Shown here in pieces: positions 1 through 13,700 of a stretch of 64,000 nt of DNA (the first letter of the stretch is position 1; each line of letters begins with the position of its first letter). The stretch lies in the NCBI GenBank assembly GCA_023974075.1, contig CM043800.1, positions 31,962,452 to 32,026,451 of the forward strand, in the 5' to 3' direction. The stretch comes from Chaenocephalus aceratus (Eukaryota; Chordata; Actinopteri; Perciformes; Channichthyidae). Made by a program: the position numbers and the translations under genes. The notes beneath the pieces were generated by a model. It was given only the letters and a program-made list of their open reading frames with translations. It was not told the DNA's origin and searched no databases.

Positions 1-153
1 CGCTTAAGTTTATCCACTCTTGTTGTCTTTGAAATCCCGTAATGAAGCGGAGGTGCTCTGTGACAGACGGCTGTGCGCTCTGCGGTCCCTGCTGGCTCTC
101 TGACGGCACGCTGCGCGGCGCGTAAAGAGGGAGTCCCTGCAGGAGAGGGGGTG

Positions 154-154
<1 letters not shown>

Positions 155-236
<82 letters not shown>
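155..236. repeat. (GT)n microsatellite
   Basis: An uninterrupted GT dinucleotide tract of about 80 bp that runs into a G-rich stretch. Open frames through it on both strands are artefacts of the repeat. Such long perfect tracts are common in fish DNA, are highly length-variable, and can adopt Z-DNA. No gene is visible in bases 1-154 before it. Confidence 0.97.
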
Positions 237-238
<2 letters not shown>

Positions 239-2864
239 GGGGGGGCAGGTATTAGGCTGCATGTAAACTGACTCCTATGCATCCTGCACGGAGCTGAGGG
301 GGGGGCATGGCCTAGGGGGCAGAGGACAGTGTCAAATATAACATCATAATAAGTCATCTGGTTTCCTAAACATTATTATAGTAATATCATTACATAACAT
401 TTCAGTTAGCTGAGCTTTAATCAAGAGGGACTTACAACAGGTGAAATCACCCAAGAAGATCACAACATACAAGAATCCTGCAAGTAGCCTTTACGAGCTT
501 TCAATAACCTAAACAGTAGTTAGTGATAGTGATATTAGTGGTGAAAGTTTAATTAAACCAAGTGACATGTAGCTTAAAGTATAGCCTAAAAGAATTTGCC
601 TAATTGAAGTTGGCTCTACTGTTTAAAGTCACATAGTTGATGTTAATAGTTATCAATACAAATTATAAAGAAATTGTTTATGTTTGAAAGTCTTAAAAAA
701 ATCCATGACTGCTATAAACTTCAACTAATTAGGAATACTTTTTACTTCATGTTAGTACTTGCATGATTCTTGTATGTGATTTGTTCATACTGCTGTGACT
801 AGCCTACAGAAATTGTTGGCCAACGCCTTATTTTTTGGAAAGAATATGAGAATGCCTGAAGCTAAAATATGTTTATTATCAACTTATTAAATTGCAGTAT
901 GCCTGATAGTGGCCTACCGAAACAATACCACTGAAAACAAGCCCGGGATAGAGTCTTGCTAGTAGCTTTGTTGAGGCTTTAGCTTAATGCTAATGTCAGC
1001 ATGCCAAAGTTCAGGCTAAATGGCACCCAAGACAAAGTTTCAAAAAGATTATTGTTTAATTTAATTAATGATTTATGACTAAATAAGTAAGTTACCTACT
1101 GAGTATTTCTAAAGTATCTTCATTAATGCAGATTGATTGATTGATCGATCTTAAGATTACTTTGTTGACTAAACCTGGATTCAATTGATTAGGTCATTGT
1201 TCTTAATCAGATTGTTCTCACTTTGTTGATTAATTAATCGTAACTCTGCACTTCACACATCTTAGCAGACTTTTAGCCTTAATTGCCCCACAACTACCAC
1301 AGATCAACACAGATGATCACAGCAGCTTTATACCTTTGATGTTAATAGTCACATGTGATGCAGTCAGATCGAAACAACACCAGAACTTATCCATGTAACT
1401 GAGACAAACATATTATCACATGACCTATTTCTAATGTTATTCTTATTTTATTGTTCTCTTGAATTGCAGCATTGCTTGAAACTTGTTTGTTGATTGGCTG
1501 TGGGCAGTTTTTGTTCAAGCTGTTTTCTACAATAATTAGATTAAAGTCAAAGAATAAAAAGCACATTTGGCAGCTCTGTGTTGCTCGTTCTCAGCGTCCA
1601 TCCTCTCTCCTTCTGTGTTTTCTCTTCTCACCCTCCTCCCTTCACTCCCCTTTGTCATAAAAGACAGCCCAACACGAGCGTCTCAGAGAGGTCGAGAGAG
1701 GTGGGGGGGAGTGAAAGAGAGATAATGGAGTGATCCGCACATTTCACGCACACCTGTTTCTCATTCTCAAGCTCAGTGCACTCTTGACAGGGTTGACAGG
1801 AGAGTGAGGAAGCACAGCGCACGCAGATCCTCTGGAAATATTTTACAGAGAATATAAACACAATTCAAAACTGAGCTATGCTAAGGCTCACATGATCTAT
1901 ACATAGGACATGCACACATATGCAACCTCCTTTCTTTATTCTGCTGTGGCGCCCATGCAGAACATTTCAGGCCAAATCTGCTCCTGTGAAGCAGCTATGT
2001 CTGTAGCTAGCAGGAAAAGTGTTAAACTGATATATCAAGTTAGAAAGTGTGTAAATGTGAAGCTTTAAAAAATAGCCTTGAAAATATGCAGGTTTAAAAA
2101 AAAAAAAGAGATCAATACGCTGCTGTATTATTAGAGGAATGGCATTTCTCAAAATAGAAGTTTCTGTTTCTGCCGTCACGCTGGATTTGGGGCACCTCCA
2201 GACTGGAGCCATGGCCGCCCTCTGCCACATCTGGGGGCAGAAACACGATCCGCGTGTCACGTTCTCTGACCTCTGCCCCTTCAGTCACGACTTAAGGAAG
2301 CCACACTTCCTGCTGTGCCCTGTGTGCGAGGTGGCGAGCGACCTCAACCTTGTTTGACACCAGCTTTTGAGCCCCCAGGAGGGCACTTCCTGTGTCAAGC
2401 GTCCTCTCTCTGCTGCTGCTATGTGGCTATGGATGGCTGAGGTAGCAGGTGACTAATTCCTAGCATGATTCTTGGTGCCATTCAGCTGTTAAAGACCCTG
2501 TTAACTTGGGGTGATAATCCTATGGAAGCTGTGAAAGATCACGCACTGTGAAGGCGAGAGAGACAACCGAGGTCTAAAAGGATCTGAAATGTTTCAACTG
2601 TAAGGGATCAGACTCAAAGTTGTTGAAAGACAGTAGGGGGTCCTGCTAAATGAGTAAAAGTAGCCTACATCACAAGATTATTTCACATTTATCAATTATC
2701 TTGGTTTCATTATTGAGACCTAAATATGTTGTTTTCTTAAAAGCAAATGATTTATTTTATTTTTTTACCTTTTGGGACTTGTACTCAAGGATCTCAATAA
2801 ATCCCTACATGAAAACTGATATTTTCCAAATTTGTGACGTGACTCACAGAAGCAGTTTATGACA
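237..2864. other. intergenic DNA, no gene seen
   Basis: AT-rich single-copy-looking sequence. It holds a short GATT tract near 1133-1148 and pyrimidine-rich and purine-rich patches around 1600-1730. The short open frames here lack protein-family signals and splice context, so I call no gene. Confidence 0.6.
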
Positions 2865-2868
2865 TTAA

Positions 2869-3244
2869 AGGTGGGGTAGGTAAGTTTGAGAAACCGGCTC
2901 GAGATACACTTTTTGTTATATTCCATGGAATGCTCTTAACATCCCGATAGCAATATTAAATGCTTTGACAAAAAATCCATAAAAAAACGTCACCTGTGGA
3001 AGCCGTAGTACTGTAAAAAGCACGACCAATCATTTTAGCCGGCCCGGCTAAACGGATTGGATGGCCTACCTGCCTGTCAGCCTTCCATCTGTGCACAAAC
3101 TTATCTCGTGCCCTCATTGGTCATGTGCGCGTTCGTGTGTGTTGGAGGAGGGGCTCTGTATGGAAGTGGCAGGTTTTTTCCGGCTGTGTATTTTCAAATT
3201 CTAGCACACTCGAGCTGGTTTCTCCAAAAGTACCTACCCCACCT
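2869..3244. mobile_element. TTAA-flanked Kolobok-like MITE, family 1, copy 1
   Basis: A 376-bp element bounded by TTAA on both sides (2865-2868 and 3245-3248). Its ends are inverted repeats: AGGTGGGGTAGGTAA at the left and the complement TACCTACCCCACCT at the right. The interior carries the segment AAGCACGACCAATC and a CATTGGTCATGTGCGCG motif. Related copies lie at 6450-6735, 45612-45994 and, inverted and interrupted, at 55071-59515. TTAA duplication plus AGG-type ends fits Kolobok better than piggyBac, whose ends usually start CCY; this assignment is inferred. It has no coding capacity. Confidence 0.85.
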
Positions 3245-3248
3245 TTAA

Positions 3249-6187
<2,939 letters not shown>

Positions 6188-6366
6188 CAAAAAAAGAGGG
6201 CCGGTACTGAAGTGGGCCGGTCGGACGATGTGGGCCGTTCGGATAAGTCACTAGCCCCCCCGTCGACAATTTACTAGCGGCATTTACTTGCGGTACCGAG
6301 GTGGGCCGGCTGTACCGAAGTGGGCCGGTCGAGAGTCCCGGGCTGATTTGTAGTCCCGGGCCGCCC
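6188..6366. repeat. GC-rich island of short GGGCCGG repeats
   Basis: An abrupt GC-rich block inside AT-rich DNA. The phrase ACCGAAGTGGGCCGGTCG or a close variant occurs three to four times (near 6206, 6225, 6294 and 6314), followed by two copies of AGTCCCGGGC separated by about 16 bp. It sits roughly 85 bp before a TTAA-flanked MITE. It is probably a fragment of an unrecognised repeat rather than a CpG island promoter, because no transcript structure follows it. Confidence 0.45.
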
Positions 6367-6449
6367 CATATCTTCTCTGATGTAGGGTTTAAAAGGAGCT
6401 GTGGTCAGCTTGAAATTCCAACTTTATTTATAATGCATCTTCCTCTTAA

Positions 6450-6735
6450 AGGTGGGGTGAATATCTTAAGTGCTTTGACAAAAAATCCATAACAACATTT
6501 CATCTGTGGAAGCCGTAGTACTGTAAAAAGCACGACCAATCAAATAACTGGATGGCCTACCTGCCTGTCAGCCTTCCATCTGGGCACAAACTTATCTCGT
6601 GCCCTCATTGGTCAGGTGTGCGTTCCTTTGTGTTGGAGGAGGGGCTCTGGAAGGAAGTAGCAGATTTCTTCCGGCTGTGTATTTTCAAATTCTAGCGCAC
6701 TCGAGCTGGTTTCTCCAAAATTACCTACCCCACCT
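6450..6735. mobile_element. TTAA-flanked Kolobok-like MITE, family 1, copy 2
   Basis: Flanked by TTAA at 6446-6449 and 6736-6739. The right end is a close match to copy 1. The left end is shortened: after AGGTGGGGT it jumps to the segment containing GTGCTTTGACAAAAAATCC, so about 90 bp near the 5' end are missing relative to copy 1. No coding capacity. Confidence 0.83.
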
Positions 6736-6739
6736 TTAA

Positions 6740-9700
6740 AAAGCTTTTACAATTACCACAACATACAGTATACCCTCTGTCCTAATGTTCTTAGTTTTCC
6801 CAACAGAAACGTTTTCAGGAAACATTTAGAAAAATAGGTTAAGTGAGTTGTGGTGTTTTTTAGTGTGAAATGAAGTATAGCCTACATGTGACTGATATCC
6901 AGAGTTAACATGTGAACAATGAAGATATAAATTGTGCTTCAAGATTAATTCATACATTTAGTGTAACCAACATAATATTTCTAGATATTATGGGTGCTTA
7001 ACCATAGATGTGAGACTCTAACCAAGTTTAAAAAGTTTGAGCTTTGGATTTTAAGTGCATTTAAATGATCATGCAACATTTTCTTTTTTTATAATCTCCT
7101 TGTCAATTGAACTGTGAAAGCACATTTTCTATTTTCAAGTGTTACCTTGCAAATCACATTTCACACTCTGTCAGGCGATAGACGTTTGGAAAGAACTAGG
7201 AAATCATAGTGAGGGTGTTTTTCATAATTTTGAAACACTGTAATGCCCCATTATGGAGGATGAATCTGGACTGTTAGGAAGCGAGACAGACTTCAAAGGT
7301 CATGATCACATAGGAAAGCCAGCCCATGCACTTCAACAGAATCTATCAACCAGCTGGCCCAAAACAGATGTGGATCTCAATCCAAGATAATCCCCTCTAG
7401 AACAACCTTCCACTTAAAACACATCAGAACCAGCCTATAAACCTGGGCCTATTTTACATCTACACCACCAATTAGTATCATTATGGAGCACTCCACATCC
7501 AAAACAGGCCACTTCCTCCTCCACTGTACAGCACAGAACCAGGTGAAATCAAAATGGTTTCCACATGCCGGGTGATGTATGGCTCCCGTGGGCCAGCTAA
7601 TGAGCTACATCGAGCATTAGGGTCATCCGTGAGATGGTTTGCAGATTGGGTCTAATTCCCACAGTTAGCGAACAAGCTAAACAAAGCCTCATTTAAGGAA
7701 AGTCACGCTCCAACAGCTTTTCCTGTTGTAATTCACCCTTGGATGGAGTCGAGTGAAAGAGGATGCCGTCCCTCTCTCTGTGGTCCCATGGTTCTCTCTG
7801 ATTTATCCTCGTCCCCTGCAGGAAGACCTCCTCACCTGTGCTGTGGCAGAGGTGTTGAGCAGGGTAAGTGTCCCTGTGACAGGCCTTATTGTCCCCTCAG
7901 GGATGGAAGTCCGTCTCTCCTTTGTGCTTGTCCCTCAACAGGAGACGCAGACCTTTTACGATCGGGGTCCCAGCCTGTGGGGACATGCATGGGTTCACAT
8001 TATGTAGCGGCTCGGCTTTTTGAACAGCGAGGTGGTCGGATGTGGACAAACTGGTGCTTGTCAACACCTATGTTGTCCCAAAACAAGAGACTAAGTGGAC
8101 ATACCTTGTAGGGATGTGAAGCGTGGAGACGTGGCGCAGTTTGCTCGTCTCTCGTTTGTTCCTCCTCACACGAGTATGTCTTTCATGAAGTTGATTTAAT
8201 CTTTAACAGATCATTTGGAGCAGAACTCTGCATACTCAAATCGTTTTTTATTACGAAGACAGCAAGCTTGCATTATGATATAATTTGAAAAGTGTGGTCG
8301 GGGAAAACTCAGTTCAAATGTATTGAGGGCTTGTTTGGATGGGCCATGTGTTCACCACACGTTTCTCTGGTTAATGACGGTGGGAGCGCAGCAGCTTGCT
8401 TCCAGGCCAAAGGCTTCACACCCAGGTGCCAAAGTGTTTGTTGCCTTTTTGACCAAGATAGTGACAAGCAACCGCCATCATGGCCAACATATGAGTTGAA
8501 ATTGAACTACTGACCAAATGAGCACAAACCCACAAGTCATGGATCAAAGTCAAGGGAATAAAGCTCTTTAATGTTCCTCTCTTCTTATCGGTAGGTCTTG
8601 TTCTGTAATGACAGCCACTTATTAATCACACCATTTGAATTTACAACTTTTTATGATGTAAATTCTATTGAGCGAATGTCTGTTTGTCTCTAATGAGTCT
8701 GTGGCCTCGGGGGAAACTAATTTACAGCTGCTTAAAAACAACGACGGCAAATGGTTCACGTTAACTTGTTCAGCTCAAACATGTGGGTACTTTACATAAT
8801 GTGTCCCAGTAGGTTATCTGCCAGTTCTTTAGGAACCCTTGCAAGATCTCACAGCGCTCTCAGATCTTTGATTCTGCTCTTTGGCAAATGTCACCGACAG
8901 TTTGTGCGCTCCCATGTTTCATGGCTGTCAGTCACTGAGGTGGTCTTAGCTTTTAACCCCTTGGAGGTTCAAAGAGACTGGATTTTCCCAGTGCCATCAG
9001 CCTTAATCAAAATCACATTGTGTGCAGCTATTGGCCCATGGTGAAACTTGGAGGCTTATCCAGAATTTAACTTTGATTAGCCTTCGTCCTTGGATTGAGT
9101 TGCCCACCGTCCTCTGCTCTTTGATCTGCTGGAGCTCCTGCAGGAAGCTTCAGTACCCCCTAATCAGCAGTGCGGAGCGGTCCAAGCTTCCCTGAGGGCT
9201 GCATGGGGAAAACTGACCTACAGTGTGAGCATTAGGGGCTGAGACTAAGCGAGAAAAACAGAGCCAGATTGGCAGACACACAGACTGGCTCCAGCCAAGG
9301 ATCACCTCAGGGTACTCCCAGGCCGAATGTCACATGGTCATTAAATCAAGGAGCCTCCATTAAACCGGACACAACTGCGTTTAACGCCAGTGTCTGACAC
9401 ACTGACACCCTTTATCTCATCATTACAGGCATTGCTGCCCAGTGCACGGTTATTGAAATAAACGGGAGGTTTGACAATGCTTGAGGGCAGTGTTAAATCT
9501 ACAAAACACTGGCTATTGCAGTAATTCGAGGTTAGGTGCTGGTCTAGTGTTTTCGGGGGTCTTGTTTTGCTTATCGACTTGATTCTAAAACTTGCGCTAA
9601 CACGAATGGTTAAAGGAATAATTCACCAGCAAACTGTAGAGGCAAGAATTTAAGGTAACACAGGGTGAGTAATTGATATGTAAACACTCGTGTTGTGGGT

Positions 9701-10552
9701 GAGTTTGATTTCCACTGGGACTTGTGCACTTAATCCATGTGTCTTACAAATGAGGAGTTCTAAATAATACTTGAAGTCAAGTATTTGCCTTTTTGGTGAA
9801 ACCCAGCAGCCTGCACTTCTCATCTGTAAAACTTCCTTCAGAGGTTCCTGGGGGTCAAACAATTTGGGTTAGGCCTTGGTTGGAGTCCTGAGACCTTTCT
9901 GCTCTAAAAACATGTCAAATGGAGCTTGACCTAAATGTCTTTCTTTTGCCGCAGACCTCCCACTCACAGGTTGCTTTCAAAGGTCACAAGTCTGCTTTGG
10001 TCAGTGTCTTGAGTCATTTTTTGCTTGAGCTTTGCCCTAATAGAGTCACAGAGGATCCTCTCTATCTTGTTGTTTACCTGTTCCTGCTGAAATGAAGACA
10101 TACACGTGTGGGAATCTTTTGCAGATTGCAAACAACAGATTGCACATTGAGTTTGACAGAGTCATATTTCAACGGTGCTCTGTTGCACCAATAATCTTTA
10201 TTAAAATGTTGTGCTGCAAGGTGAAAAAGCAAGGCAATCAATAAAGTCAAAACAGATTGAAAACATTTCTAGAAGGCAAGTAGCACCATGTTTACAGTTA
10301 GTGCGACAAGATTACTGTTGTGGTATCACGAATAAGAGATTAGCTATGTTACAAACTTGAAATCTGTTTGTCCTCTTGTTATTCTTAACCCTTCTACTGC
10401 CTCTTTTATCAGCCTGGAGTTTCTGTTTTGTCTCCAGAGACAAAGCATTAACAAGGAAGATGCTATAAACAGGAAACAGAGGCCCTCTCTGGTTTCGTTG
10501 CTCATTGCTCCCAGGAAGCGACAGCCCCATTTCAGTGAGTGACACAAACCAG

Positions 10553-10553
<1 letters not shown>
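6740..10553. other. intergenic DNA, no gene seen
   Basis: About 3.8 kb of mainly unique-looking sequence. Open frames of 60-120 codons (for example 7743-8111 and 8751-9044) have neither recognisable domains nor consistent splice junctions. The 7700-9300 part has a more balanced base composition than its surroundings and could hold conserved regulatory DNA, but nothing specific can be read from one sequence. Confidence 0.5.
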
Positions 10554-10589
<36 letters not shown>

Positions 10590-10630
10590 GCACGCACACA
10601 CACACGCGCGCGTGCACGCACACACGCACG

Positions 10631-10702
<72 letters not shown>
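10554..10702. repeat. compound (CA)n/(CG) microsatellite
   Basis: About 150 bp of CA repeat with CGCACG and CACGCGCGCG interruptions around 10585-10635. The alternating purine-pyrimidine run with a CG core is a strong Z-DNA candidate. Open frames on both strands are artefacts. Confidence 0.96.
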
Positions 10703-10704
<2 letters not shown>

Positions 10705-12180
10705 CCTCAGCATCTAGTATCAGGCTTTGTTTATCTACTTGACACCTTGATCCTCCACTTGTCGACGCAGTTAGTGGGAATATACCTTGAGTTTTGCAAT
10801 GACTTCCCACTCGAGCATTGATTCTGCCCAAGAAAAGTCCAAAATTCATCATCCAAACTAAAACGCAAGGACACGGATGTGAGACATACTTACTGTAAGT
10901 CACAATGTTTTGTAGTGATCATTTCGGACAATGTAATGGTAATCAAGTGAACATGGAAAATAAGGCAGCCCTGTTATTGCTTCACTTCCTTGTTGACTTG
11001 AGGTCGCAGGAGTCATGTGTTCTTTTTGATTCTCTGAATCAGATATGTTGGTAGAAGGACAATAACCTGAGTCTGAACAACACCTATGAATCAGTGGGAA
11101 CATTGTTATTTCAGACGTATAATATTGGGAAACCCCAAGGAGCATTGCTTCACAGATAACCGACTTTTCAAACCTGTGAATTATAGCAAATGGCAGATTG
11201 ATGAAAATTAATGCTTTCATTGGAGAGAAGAATTTGTCTCTCTCAACCTCTCCAGCTTCTATCACTTGGACAAACACACACCCACACACAGATTTTCCAA
11301 CCTGACTGACTTGCAGCTGTGTCAGCAAGAGTTGGAAAATAAATAAAATAAAAAAGAGAGTAAAGGAGGCAAAGGAATAACTAAAGATAAGAGGAAAAGT
11401 GGGAAGGCAAAGCAAGTGTTTATGTTGGCTCACTTCTTCCTTCAGGCCCTTCAGTTTTATGTGTGTAAATATGGGTGTGTCTGTTATGTGCGTTGGTACA
11501 CGATTGAGTCAGTGCACACCCTCCTCTGCGTACCTGCATCACGGTTTTGAGTGAGTGAGTCAGTGTTTGCAGGTAAGTGTTAATGAGAGTGATAATGCTG
11601 GTGATGAAGTGCCTCTAACTGACAGACTGCTGTAGGCTGATGTGAGGAGGACTGTCAGGTAAGCTGTGCAATGATGACTCACAACTCTTCTGACTGAGTC
11701 TGACTGTAACTGTGTTTGTTCTTTTTATGACTTTCTTTTTCTAATTTTTATTGGGATGACGACAGCAGGCAACAAACAGTAAATGACATGGTACACTCCA
11801 GTTTGGATGCCAACATATTTTTAGCAGCTTGAATATACCATTCAAGCTGCTAAAAATATTTTCCCCTTCAACTTTAATGGACTCCTCCCTGAATTTGTCA
11901 TTGTCTTGAGCTGGATGCATCACGGTTGGCTGTTGCTTAGATATGTGTGTCTTTAAAGCTGGACCACTATAGGTTGTTATAACCCTTAACTGACACATTT
12001 TAATGAGCCTATCTGTGCTACTTACTCCGATACCCCAACATTTTTGGCAAACATCCGTGTTATTCAATTTCCTTTTTATACAAGAAATGTAAGATATTTC
12101 TCCAATAATTTTAAAGCATTTTTCAGAAGTTTATATAAAATTAAGAAGCTGCACACCTGGATCCGACCAAAGTTTCGGAA
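10703..12180. other. intergenic DNA with a short hairpin
   Basis: No gene recognised. A perfect inverted repeat lies near 11820-11860, where TTTTTAGCAGCTTGAATAT is followed closely by its complement around the sequence ATTCAAGCTGCTAAAAATA, giving a stable hairpin. The 177-codon minus-strand open frame at 10900-11433 shows no family resemblance that I can identify. Confidence 0.5.
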
Positions 12181-12259
12181 AACACCACAGCATTTCAGAA
12201 AACACCACAGCATTTCAGAAAACACAACAGCATTTCAGAAAACGCCACAGCATTTCAGA
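12181..12259 (+). repeat. left-end 20-bp tandem array, 4 units
   Basis: Four head-to-tail units of AACACCACAGCATTTCAGAA with single-base variants. It is the inverted counterpart of the longer array at 13361-13700. An extra half unit, AGTTTCGGAA, precedes it. Confidence 0.95.
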
Positions 12260-13360
12260 TTGGACGGAAAGGGTATTCATTTAGGGAGAACACTTCTTAT
12301 TTGTGATTGGACAGAGTCAACCAGAGAAGCACTGCTGTGATTGGTTGTTTTTGCTGCCAGTCAAGAAATGACGCTTCGTGATTAGTCAACACAGTGAAAT
12401 ATGTCCCAACACATCAGCCGTTAGCACACACTCAGAGCTCACAGCTCCTCATATCTGTTCAGAAACTGGACAAAAGTTAAACATGTACAAACCACAGACT
12501 GTCTATGTCATGGTGAATACAGTCGTTGCTTTATTTATGTCTGTATGACGTTGTCGTGAGTGTGGATGGAGCAGCAACAGGTTAGTTTAGCCTGATGGAT
12601 CCGATTCCATTCATAAAACACGCATTTTAAACGCTTTTCGCCTGCCGTCTTGTCTGCAGACTTGTCAAAGCGTTAATTCATGGTTGTTACTAACCGTTAT
12701 CAGTACGTAGTTACTTCGGCATCACTTTGAAAAGTGTATTACAATTAAATCACGGTCAAATATGTTCATTTTGTTGTAGTTGGTATCTCCCATAGGATTT
12801 ACATGGAGATACGCCCGCCCTCTCAGCCTCTTGTTCGAATGACAGGAGCAAACACAGCTGACAGCCAAGGTGAAACTCAGAGCGATGCGAATATTGGGTG
12901 GTCTACCATAGTATTTACATGGAGATAAGCCCCTTAAAAACCATGAATTAATAAAGCATTAATTCTGTGTTTACTCCTGTCATTCAAACAAGACGCTGGA
13001 GAGGGGGCGGGCCGTATCTCCATGTATCAGAATCGGATCGATCAGGCTAAACTAACCTGTAGCTGCTCCGTCCACACTCACAACAACGTCATACAGACAT
13101 AAATAAAGCAGCGACTGTATTCGCCATGACACAGACAGTCTTTGTTTTGTATATGTTTAACTTTTGTCCAGTTTCTGAACAGATATGAGGAGCTGTGAGC
13201 TCTGAGTGTGTGCTAACAGCTAACGGCTGATGTGTTGGGCCAATCACGAAGTCATTTCTTGACTGGCAGCAAAAACAACCAATCACAGCAGTGCTTCTCT
13301 GGCTGGCTCTGTCCAATCACAAACAAGAAGTGTTCTCCCTAAGGAATACCCTTTCCGTCC

Positions 13361-13700
13361 AATGTGAAATGCTGTGGTGTTTTCTGAAATGCTGTAGTGT
13401 TTTCTGAAATGCTGTTGTGTTTTGTGAAATGCTGTGGTGTTTTCTGAAATGCTGTTGTGTTTTCTGAAATGCTGTTGTGTTTTCTGAAATGCTGTTGTGT
13501 TTTGTGAAATGCTGTGGCGTTTTGTGAAATGCTGTTGTGTTTTCTGAAATGCTGTGGCGTTTTGTGAAATGCTGTTGTGTTTTCTGAAATGCTGTTGTGT
13601 TTTGTGAAATGCTGTGGTGTTTTGTGAAATGCTGCGGCGTTTTGTGAAATGCTGTTGTGTTTTGTGAGATGCTGTTGTGTTTTGTGAAATGCTGTGGTGT
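13361..13700 (-). repeat. right-end 20-bp tandem array, 17 units
   Basis: Seventeen units of 20 bp, TTTCTGAAATGCTGTTGTGT on the + strand, in exact register for 340 bp. Variation is limited to positions 4 (C/G) and 15-18 (TTGT, TGGT, TAGT, TGGC, CGGC). Because 20 is not a multiple of 3, a 60-bp super-period gives open frames in more than one minus frame; these 129-141 codon frames are not genes. Confidence 0.96.

Larger units (their letters stand above)
12181..13700. mobile_element. fold-back element with long inverted arms
   Basis: A 1.5-kb near-palindrome. The left arm (12181 to about 12610) and right arm (about 13020-13700) are inverted copies that align over more than 350 bp with few differences, including the stretch GAAGCACTGCTGTGATTGG. 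The outer tip of each arm is a tandem array of one 20-bp unit, with 4 units on the left and 17 on the right. The centre also contains inverted segments around ACATGGAGATA (about 12800 and 13010), so the palindrome reaches almost to the middle. No transposase is visible. The layout matches foldback-type DNA transposons known elsewhere; no target duplication could be fixed. Confidence 0.8.

Noticed and set aside
10..357. Long open frames over CA/GT tracts (also 3497-3802, 10312-10903, 18562-18870)
   Set aside because: They encode only poly-Thr/His or poly-Cys/Val from a dinucleotide repeat, are open on both strands, and have no other support.
2869..3244. piggyBac origin for the TTAA-flanked MITEs
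   Set aside because: TTAA fits, but piggyBac ends normally start CCY right after TTAA, whereas all families here start AGG and one carries a THAP protein, which fits Kolobok better.
7743..8111. 122-codon + frame and the overlapping 7753-8007 frame
   Set aside because: No domain, two competing frames over the same DNA, no matching splice sites; probably chance in a more GC-balanced stretch.
10900..11433. 177-codon minus-strand open frame
   Set aside because: The longest unassigned frame in the upstream part, but its composition is that of AT-rich noncoding DNA and it resembles no family; no splice or promoter context.
13361..13700. Regular short repeats that could look like a CRISPR array
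   Set aside because: Units are head to tail with no spacers, the inverted copy lies 1.1 kb away, and the context is a vertebrate genome.
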